Source of the DNA: Dyadobacter jiangsuensis
GTDB lineage: Bacteria; Bacteroidota; Bacteroidia; Cytophagales; Spirosomataceae
Direction: 5' to 3'
Length of the DNA: 64,000 nucleotides
Assembly: GCF_003014695.1 (NCBI RefSeq)
Contig: NZ_PYAS01000013.1
Span: 216,731-280,730, forward strand
The position numbers and the translations under genes are program-made. Shown here piece by piece: positions 18,548 through 26,755 of the stretch. The notes under the pieces are model-generated. The model searched no databases. It was not told the origin of the DNA and saw nothing but the letters and a program-made list of their open reading frames with translations. The number at the start of each line of letters is the position of its first letter. Positions within the stretch are counted from its first letter, which is position 1.

Positions 18548-21385
18548 ATGAAGAAATATATGCTGCCGGTGATGCTGGTATTAGGTACCATTTTGGCGAA
18601 TGCCAAAGGGCTCGTGCCGGGTTACCTCCGCTGTGAATATAAAGTATCACCCGTGACGGATGTCCTTCATCCGCGTTTGAGTTGGGAGCTGACGTCGGCG
18701 GAAAACAACCAGGTGCAAACTGCCTACCAGGTTCTGGTGGCGTCCTCTGTCGAGAAGCTCACGGAGAGTAGCGCTGATTTATGGAATTCAGGCAAAACGG
18801 CTGGGCGCAGTACCGCGCAGATCGAATATGCGGGAAAACCGCTCGCATCACGTAAAGTGTGCTACTGGAAGGTCAGGAGCTGGGACAAAAATGGTGCGGC
18901 CGGTGAGTGGAGCAAGCCCTCGCAGTGGGAAATGGGTTTGCTCGGTAAATCGGAGTGGAAAGGAGAATGGATTGGTCTGGACCTGGATCATTTGGGAAAG
19001 GGGAAAGTGTACCATTTACCGCCTGCTCCATATTTGCGCAAGGAATTCACGATCCGCAACGGGATGAAGAAAGCGCGGCTGTATGTGACGGCATTGGGCT
19101 TGTATGAGTTTAGTATTAATGGAAAAAAGGCCGGTGACGCGTTTCTGACTCCCGGTTGGACGGATTACGACAAGCGCGTTTATTACCAGACCTACGATGT
19201 GACCACCGATTTGAAAGCGGGCAAAAATGCATTGGCCTCGCAGCTGTCCTACGGTTGGTACGCGGGCTATTTGGGTTATTCATTATTGGTAAAAAATCCG
19301 GTGGTGCGGGCATTTTATGGGAAAGTGCCTGTGCTGAAAGCGCAATTGGAGGTGGAGTATGCAGATGGGAAAAAGGAAACCTTCGTGACTGATCAGAGCT
19401 GGAAAGCAAGCCAGGGCGCGCTGCTGGAATCGGATTTGCTCAACGGGGAAACTTATGACGCGCGTTTGGAGCAAAATGGCTGGAATAGGGTGGGTTTTGA
19501 CGATAGTCGTTGGAAGAGTCCTCAGGTGTTTGCAGATAAAGCCGAGCGTAAAATCCAGGTCTATCCCGGCCCGCCGGTGAAGATTACCCAAACGTTGAAA
19601 GTAGTAAGCCGGAAAGAGCGAGGGAATGGTACTTACATTTTTGATATGGGCCAGAACTTCGCCGGCATCGTGCGCCTGAACGTTAAGGGGCGAGCGGGTG
19701 ATACCATTCGCCTCCGCTTTGGTGAAAAGCTATACCCCGATGGCAGGCTTATGACCGAAAACCTAAGAATGGCCCGCGCTACTGATACCTACATATTAAA
19801 AGGCGATCCGGCGGGCGAAACCTGGGAGCCTAAGTTTACATTTCATGGGTTTCAGTACGTGGAAGTGAAAGGATTGAGCAATGCACCGACAGAGGAAACG
19901 CTCACCGGACTCGTGATCGGCTCGGACACGCCAAAAGTCGGGACATTCGAGACCGATAATGCGATGGTCAATCAGCTCTACAGCAATATCGATTGGACGC
20001 AGCGTGCCAACTATGTAGATATTCCCACCGATTGCCCGCAGCGCGACGAGCGCATAGGCTGGACGGGTGACGCGCAGGTGTATGTGAAGTCGGCGGCATT
20101 CAACCGGGACGTGGCCTCGTTTTTCACCAAATGGGTGGTCGACCTGAACGACGGGCAATACGAAAACGGGGCATATCCACTCTACGCGCCGCGCCCGAAC
20201 CTGCGCAAAACGGATACTTTCTCACCGGGATGGATGGAAGCCGGTATTATCTGTCCGTATCAGATTTACCGCACCTACGGCGATACCCGTATGATCCGTG
20301 ACGGCTGGGCTGATATGGTGCAATTCATGGATTTTCTGGACGTAAGAAGCAAGGGAGGCTATCTTTTCAAAGAGAACGCATTCGCCGACATCGATCCAAA
20401 AGGTGGCTTCGGGGATTGGTTATCATTTGGCAAGAAAACCCCGCCGGACATGCTCGCTTCTTTTTACTATGCCTACTGCGCCGATCTGATGGCAGAAATG
20501 GCAGCAGCGATAGGGAATGCAAAAGACCAGCAGCGGTTTACCGAGACGGGCAGAAAAGTCAGGGAAGCGATCCGCGCCCATTATGTCGATCCGCAGGGAC
20601 GTTTCAAATGCGACGATAAGGCGTACGGCAATGGTGCCGGCTATGTAGACGGGTCCCTGGGTTTCACCGGCCATACCCAGACAGCCTATGCCAACGCCAT
20701 TTACATGAATATTATCGCTCCTTCGGACCGCGGCACGGCGGCCAGCTACCTTACGGATCTCTTGAAAGAGAATGGTGATAAGCTCGCTACGGGCTTCCTG
20801 GGTGCCAAGCCGCTGCTCCCCGCGCTTTCGGCCACGGGCCACTCTGATCTTGCCTACAAATTGTTTCTGAGCAAGGAGTTTCCATCCTGGGGGTTTGAGG
20901 TTGAAAATGGTTCTACTAGCATCTGGGAGAGGTGGGACAGCTTCACCAAAGAGGGCGGCTTTAAGTATAATGCGGCCATGAACTCGTTCAGCCATTATGC
21001 ATTCGGAGCCGTGTGCGAATGGATGTTCGGCAATGCTGCAGGGATCATCATGACTAAACCCGGATTTGAAACTTTCGACATACGCCCCGAGATCGCTCCG
21101 GACGGGATGGGCAAGGATGGAATCAGTCATCTGAAAGCATCAGTACGCACAATTAACGGCACGATCGTATCGGAATGGAATAAAACTGACGGTAAACTGG
21201 CGATGCATGTGATCGTACCTGTGAATACCTACGCACGCATACACGTGCCGGTGAGTAAGGATGCGAAGGTTTTGTTGAATGGCCAGGTTTTGTCGGGCGA
21301 AGTACTTAGCGCAGCCGATAAAGATGAAAGACACCAGGTCTTAGAAGTAGGTTCGGGGGAGTACGAATTAATTGTAACGTATTAA
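18548..21385 (+). CDS. Alpha-L-rhamnosidase (GH78)
   Basis: This enzyme hydrolyses terminal alpha-L-rhamnose from polysaccharides or glycosides. It has 945 residues, a signal peptide (MLPVMLVLGTILANAKG), an N-terminal Ig-like domain with the family motif VPGYLRCEYKVSPVTDVLHP and PRLSWEL, a Bac_rhamnosid_N domain (about 140-320), a concanavalin-like domain and the six-hairpin catalytic domain. The catalytic motif DCPQRDERIGWTGD is intact, as is the C-terminal beta domain. It is second in a two-gene operon with the divergent GH78-like enzyme. It probably acts in the periplasm or at the surface. Confidence 0.93.
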   Translation: MKKYMLPVMLVLGTILANAKGLVPGYLRCEYKVSPVTDVLHPRLSWELTSAENNQVQTAYQVLVASSVEKLTESSADLWNSGKTAGRSTAQIEYAGKPLASRKVCYWKVRSWDKNGAAGEWSKPSQWEMGLLGKSEWKGEWIGLDLDHLGKGKVYHLPPAPYLRKEFTIRNGMKKARLYVTALGLYEFSINGKKAGDAFLTPGWTDYDKRVYYQTYDVTTDLKAGKNALASQLSYGWYAGYLGYSLLVKNPVVRAFYGKVPVLKAQLEVEYADGKKETFVTDQSWKASQGALLESDLLNGETYDARLEQNGWNRVGFDDSRWKSPQVFADKAERKIQVYPGPPVKITQTLKVVSRKERGNGTYIFDMGQNFAGIVRLNVKGRAGDTIRLRFGEKLYPDGRLMTENLRMARATDTYILKGDPAGETWEPKFTFHGFQYVEVKGLSNAPTEETLTGLVIGSDTPKVGTFETDNAMVNQLYSNIDWTQRANYVDIPTDCPQRDERIGWTGDAQVYVKSAAFNRDVASFFTKWVVDLNDGQYENGAYPLYAPRPNLRKTDTFSPGWMEAGIICPYQIYRTYGDTRMIRDGWADMVQFMDFLDVRSKGGYLFKENAFADIDPKGGFGDWLSFGKKTPPDMLASFYYAYCADLMAEMAAAIGNAKDQQRFTETGRKVREAIRAHYVDPQGRFKCDDKAYGNGAGYVDGSLGFTGHTQTAYANAIYMNIIAPSDRGTAASYLTDLLKENGDKLATGFLGAKPLLPALSATGHSDLAYKLFLSKEFPSWGFEVENGSTSIWERWDSFTKEGGFKYNAAMNSFSHYAFGAVCEWMFGNAAGIIMTKPGFETFDIRPEIAPDGMGKDGISHLKASVRTINGTIVSEWNKTDGKLAMHVIVPVNTYARIHVPVSKDAKVLLNGQVLSGEVLSAADKDERHQVLEVGSGEYELIVTY

Positions 21386-21415
21386 TAATTTATTGTAACA
21401 TGTTGATAAATAGCT

Positions 21416-21445
21416 ATTTACTTTGCTACTTTGCGCAAAGTAAAT
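21416..21445. promoter_or_regulatory. Overlapping palindromes upstream of the first Wzi gene
   Basis: A perfect 16-bp palindrome TACTTTGCGCAAAGTA (21427-21442) overlaps a second perfect 10-bp inverted repeat, ATTTACTTTG (21416-21425) / CAAAGTAAAT (21436-21445). The two pairings exclude each other. They lie between the rhamnosidase stop and the motif before the Wzi gene, and could be an operator or an RNA switch. Confidence 0.45.
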
Positions 21446-21450
21446 CCTCT

Positions 21451-21462
21451 ATCAACGTTATA
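21451..21462 (+). repeat. ACTCAACGTTAT-type motif before wzi-like gene 1 (degenerate)
   Basis: TATCAACGTTAT, two mismatches to the locus consensus, with 12-13 nt between the element and the ATG at 21473. It is in the sense orientation. Confidence 0.45.
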
Positions 21463-21472
21463 ATAAGGACTA

Positions 21473-22972
21473 ATGAAACCTATCGAGAAAAGCTCGTATG
21501 CTTTACCATATGCTCTATGTAAAATTCTAAAAATCGCCTTCTGGTCCATTACAATTTCCTCCCGCGTACCGGTCGTCGCCCAGGACGTCGACACCACTAC
21601 CAGCCATAGGCACGGCTGGGCCGAGATGGCAGCATATGGATCAACAATTTCCCGTACACCTTTCTGGCTTCATGCCAATCAATGGGGCACTGTCCCTACG
21701 ACCGGCCAGGCAGTAAGTCTGCGTGCCGGCGTTGTTGGCAGGCAGCCGTTTTCAAGTCAAACCGCACCCAAAGCGAAATGGACCTATGTTTATGGGCTGG
21801 AACTAGCAGGTAATGCAAGCAAGCATAGCAAATTTTTGCTGCCACAAGCTTACGGCGGAGTTGCCTTCAAGGGAATTCAGCTTACGATAGGTAGAATCAA
21901 GCAGTACGTCGGGTTTAATGACCACGAGTTGGGGACGGGCTCTTACATGTGGTCCGGAAATGCGCTTCCCATCCCGAGAATCCAGATCGGCTTTGAAAAC
22001 TACACCCCGCTGTTTAAGAACCTGCTATACTTCAAAGGCTTTTATTCGGACGGGTTCTTCGAAAATAACCGGCCTGTAACCAGCCATTTGAAATTACATA
22101 ACAAGGCGCTTTACCTGCGACTGGGAAGGCCGCATGGAAAACTGAAACTGCACGGCGGATTCAACCACGCGGTACAATGGGGCGGTAAATCACCTTATTT
22201 CACAGAAAACGGACAAATGCCCACGGGTATCAACAGCTACTGGTACGTCGTGACGGGCTTCAAGCCCAAGGGCAAATCCAACCTTTCCAACTTCGACGAA
22301 ACGAACCGGATCGGAAACCACGTCGCAAGCCTGGATGCCGGCCTGGAATTGGATTTGGAGAACGTGAATGTTTTGGTTTACCGGCAGAATCTGGTCGAGG
22401 ACGGTTCGTTGTTTTATCTGAACAACATCAAAGACGGGCTGAATGGAGTGGTTTTTACGTTCAAAAAAAGTAGTTCGGCAGACTTCTCGGTCGGCAAACT
22501 CACATTTGAGTTGCTCTATACCAAAAGCCAGGGAGGAAGCGTGGTAACCAACCAGAGCGGTATTCGCGGGAAGGACGATTACTTCAATAATGCCCAGGTA
22601 CGTGACGGGTGGTCCTATTATGGCAGGGGCATCGGAACCCCTTTTATCACAGCCACATCGGAGAACAACTGGCCCAGGTATGCAGACTTTTTTACAAACA
22701 ATAATCGTGTCTGGGTTGTGCACACCGGCGCGAAAGGCGTTTGGACAGGCATTAATTGGACAACCAAGCTCTCACTTTCGAGCAACCAGGGCACTTACGA
22801 TCAGCCGTTTTCCTCAAAAGTGTATCAATTTTCTGGCCTGCTCGCCGTGGCGAAGCAGACCAGTTTATTAGGCGGTTCGACGCTGAAGGCAGCCTTGTCT
22901 GTCGATCAGGGCAAGCTGTTCAGCAATGCGGCCGGTTTGATGCTTTCCGTCAGAAAGGATCTCAGTTTTTAG
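21473..22972 (+). CDS. Wzi-family capsule assembly outer-membrane protein (copy 1)
   Basis: Wzi-like proteins are outer-membrane beta-barrels that help attach or assemble capsular polysaccharide. The 499-residue protein has an N-terminal hydrophobic signal region and the family patterns GWAEMAAYGSTISRTPFWLHANQWGTVP, GGVAFKGIQLTIGRIKQYVG and SGNALPIPRIQIGFENYTP (all shared with the two later paralogues), ending in a phenylalanine (DLSF) as outer-membrane proteins do. It is convergent with rfbD and the two stop codons overlap by 3-4 nt. It is the only capsule gene here on the plus strand. Confidence 0.85.
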   Translation: MKPIEKSSYALPYALCKILKIAFWSITISSRVPVVAQDVDTTTSHRHGWAEMAAYGSTISRTPFWLHANQWGTVPTTGQAVSLRAGVVGRQPFSSQTAPKAKWTYVYGLELAGNASKHSKFLLPQAYGGVAFKGIQLTIGRIKQYVGFNDHELGTGSYMWSGNALPIPRIQIGFENYTPLFKNLLYFKGFYSDGFFENNRPVTSHLKLHNKALYLRLGRPHGKLKLHGGFNHAVQWGGKSPYFTENGQMPTGINSYWYVVTGFKPKGKSNLSNFDETNRIGNHVASLDAGLELDLENVNVLVYRQNLVEDGSLFYLNNIKDGLNGVVFTFKKSSSADFSVGKLTFELLYTKSQGGSVVTNQSGIRGKDDYFNNAQVRDGWSYYGRGIGTPFITATSENNWPRYADFFTNNNRVWVVHTGAKGVWTGINWTTKLSLSSNQGTYDQPFSSKVYQFSGLLAVAKQTSLLGGSTLKAALSVDQGKLFSNAAGLMLSVRKDLSF

Positions 22973-23832
22973 GAAACCTCCGCCAATAGCCTTTCTACGC
23001 AAGTGGAAAGGCTATCACGCCAGTAGGGGATGGTGATGTCGAAATTCGCTTTGATTTTGCATTTGTCCATAACCGAGTAGGCCGGGCGCACGGCGCGTGT
23101 CACATATTCCGATGTTTTAACCGGGTTTAGTTTTATGGTGGTTTCGCTCAGATCGAAAACTGCTTTGGCGAAATCATACCAAGAAGTAACGCCCTCGTTG
23201 CTGTAATGGTAAATACCATAGGCGGTGCTGCCGGATTCGGTAATGTCCAGAATCGCATTCGCCAGGTCGATCGCGTAGGTTGGTGAGCCCACCTGGTCGA
23301 CGATCACACCCAGCTGCTCGCGCTCACGACCGAGGCGCAGCATGGTTTTAACAAAATTGTTACCGAATTCGGAATACAACCAGCTTGTGCGAATGGTGAA
23401 ATGCTCAGGCAAAATCTCACTGATAGCCACTTCGCCTTCGAGCTTGGTGAGTCCGTAGATATTTTCGGGCTCGGCCGGATCGGTTTCGGAGAGCAGTTTG
23501 GGAATATCACCTTTGAAAACGAAGTCCGTTGAAATGTGGATCAGCGTTGCCTGGTGTTTTTTACACACTTCGGCAATATACGCCGCGCCATCGCGGTTGA
23601 CTTTCCGGCAGGTATCCACGTCGTCTTCGGCTTTGTCCACGGCCGTGTAGGCCGCACAGTTAATCACGAACTGCGGTTTCTCAGCTGTAAAAAGCTTATC
23701 GAGCAGTTCTTTGTCGAGGATGTTGGCGTTCTCTTCCGAAGGGAAAGAAATGTCGGTAATGTTACGTTCCGTTGAGTTTTTTTTAAGGCAGCTTCCCAGC
23801 TGACCTGAGGCTCCTAATACGACTATTCTCAT
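22969..23832 (-). CDS. rfbD: dTDP-4-dehydrorhamnose reductase
   Basis: RfbD (RmlD) catalyses the last step of dTDP-L-rhamnose synthesis, the NAD(P)H reduction of dTDP-4-dehydro-L-rhamnose. Starting at MRIVVLGASGQLGSCLK (start moved 30 nt inside the longest frame), it has the Rossmann glycine motif, the NCAAYTAVDKAEDD signature and the SDR catalytic YGLTK (Tyr-xxx-Lys). At 287 residues it is full length. It lies about 7 kb from rfbC-B-A, at the downstream end of the polysaccharide cluster, 59 bp after the T9SS-sorted gene. Confidence 0.95.
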   Translation of the reverse strand: MRIVVLGASGQLGSCLKKNSTERNITDISFPSEENANILDKELLDKLFTAEKPQFVINCAAYTAVDKAEDDVDTCRKVNRDGAAYIAEVCKKHQATLIHISTDFVFKGDIPKLLSETDPAEPENIYGLTKLEGEVAISEILPEHFTIRTSWLYSEFGNNFVKTMLRLGREREQLGVIVDQVGSPTYAIDLANAILDITESGSTAYGIYHYSNEGVTSWYDFAKAVFDLSETTIKLNPVKTSEYVTRAVRPAYSVMDKCKIKANFDITIPYWRDSLSTCVERLLAEVS

Positions 23833-23891
23833 TGAGTATTTGTTGAAATGCGTTCTTTGCAAATTTAAAGAATGCCACAGGGAAGCGGGTA

Positions 23892-24884
23892 TTATTTGTT
23901 GATTATTATTTTCCGGGAAGTAGTTTTGCCTTTATCGTCTTCAACACTCACCAAATAGGCACCTGCGGGAAGGCTGTTCACATCGATGCCCTGCGCCCTA
24001 TTCCCGTTTACAAAGATTACCCTACGGCCAGTCAGGTCAAAAATCGATACCTGGCGGATCTTGCCGTCGTTTCGGATGAATATCCGGTCGGTAACTGGGT
24101 TAGGATATATGGCGGTTTCAACTTCGGAGAACGAGCTGTTGTCTTGCTTCGCAATTTCCTGACCGTCGAGCGGTACATTACTGCTATCGGCCCCTGCAAA
24201 CATCTCGCGGGTATTTTGCGGAACATCGGTGCCAAAAGTGTAGACGTTGTAAGTGTTTGGGATAATAGCAGCGCTGGTCGTTATGGAACCGGATGTCACG
24301 GTGCTTGCCGAACCCAGAATGGACGTTGCGTCGACGGTCGAAGCGAGTTTTACCCATTTTGTACCGGTCCAGCCCACGATAAACAGTCTTGAAATGCTAT
24401 TGTTTTTCAGCAGGGTCGCGATATTGCTTTCTGTGTTCCACGAGATAGTAATCTTTGTCGCCACAGCGCCCACCACATCCCAATATTCCACGTTAGATAC
24501 TGCGGTTATACTGGCGTCTTTGGAGGTTATCGGAAATGGCGCGCCCAATGGGAGAGGCGGATAATTGCCTCCCTTGGGATCGCTTGTAATAGCCACCGAC
24601 GGGTTGGCAGCGAAATATGCGCCATATGCTCCGTCGACCGTTGTGGACATAGGACGATAGATCCCATTATCCGATAGCGGAAAAATGAATTTTCCTGCCC
24701 CCTTTACCCTCACATAACCATCGACCGACTGCCCTGTGATAACCGCAGTACTGGGGTAGGTGACCTTTCCGACCGGGCTTTTCCGTTCCGCGTAGATCAC
24801 TTTCCGCGTTTGTGCCTGCAAGCTGTTCATTCCGATCAGCAGCAGACAAATCGTTCCTAAAATTTGTAAAACCTTTCCTATCAT
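23892..24884 (-). CDS. Secreted protein with type IX secretion sorting domain
   Basis: The protein has about 330 residues from the ATG at 24884, with signal peptide VLQILGTICLLLIGMNSLQAQ. The C-terminal ~75 residues are a T9SS type A sorting domain (AIYPNPVTDRIFIRNDGK, LPAGAYLVSVED, then SRKIIINK), so the protein is exported through the outer membrane by the type IX system. The middle is beta-rich with no recognised catalytic motif. The gene has its own -7 box overlapped by a perfect palindrome (24915-24931), so it may be regulated separately from the capsule genes. Confidence 0.85.
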   Translation of the reverse strand: MIGKVLQILGTICLLLIGMNSLQAQTRKVIYAERKSPVGKVTYPSTAVITGQSVDGYVRVKGAGKFIFPLSDNGIYRPMSTTVDGAYGAYFAANPSVAITSDPKGGNYPPLPLGAPFPITSKDASITAVSNVEYWDVVGAVATKITISWNTESNIATLLKNNSISRLFIVGWTGTKWVKLASTVDATSILGSASTVTSGSITTSAAIIPNTYNVYTFGTDVPQNTREMFAGADSSNVPLDGQEIAKQDNSSFSEVETAIYPNPVTDRIFIRNDGKIRQVSIFDLTGRRVIFVNGNRAQGIDVNSLPAGAYLVSVEDDKGKTTSRKIIINK

Positions 24885-24914
24885 CTCTTTTATAAATTCT
24901 AATAATGAGTAGCG

Positions 24915-24934
24915 TTTTGTGTGACACAAAAATA
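24915..24934 (-). promoter_or_regulatory. Palindromic operator overlapping the -7 box of the T9SS gene
   Basis: TTTTGTGTGACACAAAA (24915-24931) is a perfect 8-bp inverted repeat around one central base. On the minus strand the -7 element TATTTTTG (24934-24927) overlaps it, and the start of transcription would fall inside it. This layout suits a repressor site. No TTG was found at the right distance. Confidence 0.5.
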
Positions 24935-25000
24935 GAATTTATACTACACATAAAAAAATGTGCCGCCGGAAAAATGATGGGATGGATTGGGCTAAAATAC

Positions 25001-25023
25001 AAAAGGCGCCATTGGCGCCTTTT
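25001..25023. terminator. Terminator downstream of the initiating sugar transferase
   Basis: AAAAGGCGCCA / TTGGCGCCTTTT forms a near-perfect 10-11 bp stem ending in T on both strands. It separates the sugar transferase gene from the T9SS-sorted gene. Confidence 0.8.
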
Positions 25024-25060
25024 GTGATACTTTAAAGTTGTGGATACTGTAAGATAAATA

Positions 25061-26431
25061 CTACTGACCGCGCCCAAGAACCATTACTTGCACAGTTCTG
25101 AAAATCAATTGAACGTCGTCAAAAACACTATAAGATTTCAGATATTGAAGATCGTATTTGAGGCGCTCGACATTCTTGGCAACCGTATCGGCATAACCCA
25201 CGTTGATTTGTCCAATCGATGTGATGCCAGGCTTTACAGTCAAAAGTCGCTGGAAGTCGTGCGGAGCTGCTTCCATGAGCATGTCCACGTCATATTTGTA
25301 CAACGGGCGCGGGCCCACCACCGACATTTCACCTTTCAATACATTGATAAACTGCGGCAGCTCGTCCAGACGCGACTTGCGCAGGATACGGCCAATGGGC
25401 GTAATACGCGGATCGTTATCGCCTTTGGAGTGCTGCAAGCCCATTTTATCGGCATCCACACGCATGCTGCGGAACTTGTAGATGTAGAACAACTCACCCC
25501 AGCGTCCCGACCGCTGCTGCTTGAAGAACACAGGTCCGGGAGATGTGATTTTGATTGCCGCCCACACCAGGAAGAATACCGGCGCGCCGAGGATCATCAC
25601 GATCGTGGAGAATATCAGGTCGAACGCCCGTTTAACAGTCTGTTCGTTCAGGCTTGAAAACGGCTTGGTATTGATCTCGATGATCGGGTACATGTCGTGG
25701 TACTCGATCGTAGCCATATTCGTCATAAAGCCGCGGAAGTCGGGTACCAGGCGAATGTGCGTACGTTGGCGTTCACCCATGCGGATTACTTCCTTTACTT
25801 GCTCGTCGTTCATTTCCGACAAGCAGCAATACAGGTAATCCAGCTGTTTTTCTTTGACCATCGCTTCCAGTGATTCGATCGCATTTTTTTCCGAAGAAGG
25901 ATCGATTGCTCCTGAAAACCGGTAGCCGAGCTCCTTGCGCTCCGCATAAAATTCGCGGATCAGGGTGGCCAGGTCGCCCTTGCCTACGATCCCGTACCGA
26001 TTGTAGTTGTAACCAGCCTGGCGATATACTTTCAGAAAAAGCACAGCCCCTGCTCTTGAAGCTGAGGACAGCGAGATGAACATAACGTAAGTCATCAGGA
26101 ACTGGTAGCGCGAATACTCCTCGCCTTGCTTACTGAGGTAAAGAAATGCCATCATTACCGCTCCATGTACCGTCACCGCTTTGAGGAATGCAGCGAGCTG
26201 GGTGTTGAAATGGTACGATAACCGAGTAAACCGGTAGGTTTTGAAAACGTAAATGGTGAATACCCACACGAGGTTCGCTACCAGTAGCAGATTTACATAC
26301 TGATTGGCAAAGAGCGTGGAAAGACCGCTTTCAAACCGGAAGATGTAAGCAAAGAAGAACGAGAGATTCAGGAGTGCGACGTCCGTCCAGAGGTGAGCCT
26401 TAGGCAGTAGCCCAGGATAGTGATTTTTCAT
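25061..26431 (-). CDS. Undecaprenyl-phosphate sugar phosphotransferase (initiating transferase)
   Basis: It transfers a sugar-1-phosphate from a nucleotide sugar to undecaprenyl phosphate, the first committed step of a Wzx/Wzy-type polysaccharide. The protein has 456 residues: four N-terminal membrane helices (about 10-115), a nucleotide-binding-like middle domain (YGIVGKGDLATLIREFY), then a fifth helix and the C-terminal catalytic domain. That domain carries KRAFDLIFSTIVM, SPGPVFFKQQRSG, YKFRSMRVDADK, SRLDELPQFINVLKGEMSVV and GPRP. This architecture is that of WcaJ/WbaP-like proteins. The sugar is probably glucose or galactose by family, not proven. A promoter and the ACTCAACGTT motif precede it. 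Confidence 0.92.
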   Translation of the reverse strand: MKNHYPGLLPKAHLWTDVALLNLSFFFAYIFRFESGLSTLFANQYVNLLLVANLVWVFTIYVFKTYRFTRLSYHFNTQLAAFLKAVTVHGAVMMAFLYLSKQGEEYSRYQFLMTYVMFISLSSASRAGAVLFLKVYRQAGYNYNRYGIVGKGDLATLIREFYAERKELGYRFSGAIDPSSEKNAIESLEAMVKEKQLDYLYCCLSEMNDEQVKEVIRMGERQRTHIRLVPDFRGFMTNMATIEYHDMYPIIEINTKPFSSLNEQTVKRAFDLIFSTIVMILGAPVFFLVWAAIKITSPGPVFFKQQRSGRWGELFYIYKFRSMRVDADKMGLQHSKGDNDPRITPIGRILRKSRLDELPQFINVLKGEMSVVGPRPLYKYDVDMLMEAAPHDFQRLLTVKPGITSIGQINVGYADTVAKNVERLKYDLQYLKSYSVFDDVQLIFRTVQVMVLGRGQ

Positions 26432-26440
26432 AAGTTTTAT

Positions 26441-26450
26441 AACGTTGAGT
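26441..26450 (-). repeat. ACTCAACGTT motif before the sugar transferase
   Basis: Exact ACTCAACGTT followed by AT, 9 nt before the ATG. It is about 20 nt downstream of the predicted -7 box, so it would lie in the 5' leader. Confidence 0.7.
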
Positions 26451-26469
26451 GTAAATGCCTTTCAGGTAC

Positions 26470-26499
26470 CAAATCTGTTAGGGTTTTTTAGGCTATCAA
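26470..26499 (-). promoter_or_regulatory. Predicted promoter of the sugar transferase gene
   Basis: On the minus strand TTG (26499-26497), a 19-bp spacer and CAGATTTG (26477-26470), one mismatch from TAnnTTTG. Confidence 0.5.
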
Positions 26500-26755
26500 T
26501 TCGGGAAATCTGTTAGTATTCAGATTTCAGTCTTGATCTACCAACCCGTCCGGATGCATTCAATGGTATGTAACAAGTTTAAGGCATTTCTTTCTTAATT
26601 CAAAACAGTGCAATTATCCAAATGTTGTGTTTTGTTGATAATTAATAGATTATGTTCTAAAAATTATACAATTATTTTGCGGGTGCTGGATATTATCCTA
26701 TTTTGGCATTTTAATCTACTATCCAAAAATTCGTAGAATTAATTTTTGTAGTATA

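Larger units (their letters stand above)
26432..26755. other. 324-bp AT-rich intergenic region upstream of the sugar transferase
   Basis: It contains the ACTCAACGTT motif and a promoter near the transferase. The remaining ~250 bp are AT-rich without an ORF, and I see no clear terminator for the upstream DUF1501 gene. Confidence 0.4.

Noticed and set aside
23823..23842. A motif copy (ACTCAATGAG) at the rfbD start
   Set aside because: It shares ACTCAA with the consensus but lacks the AACGTT core and includes the start codon itself; likely coincidence.
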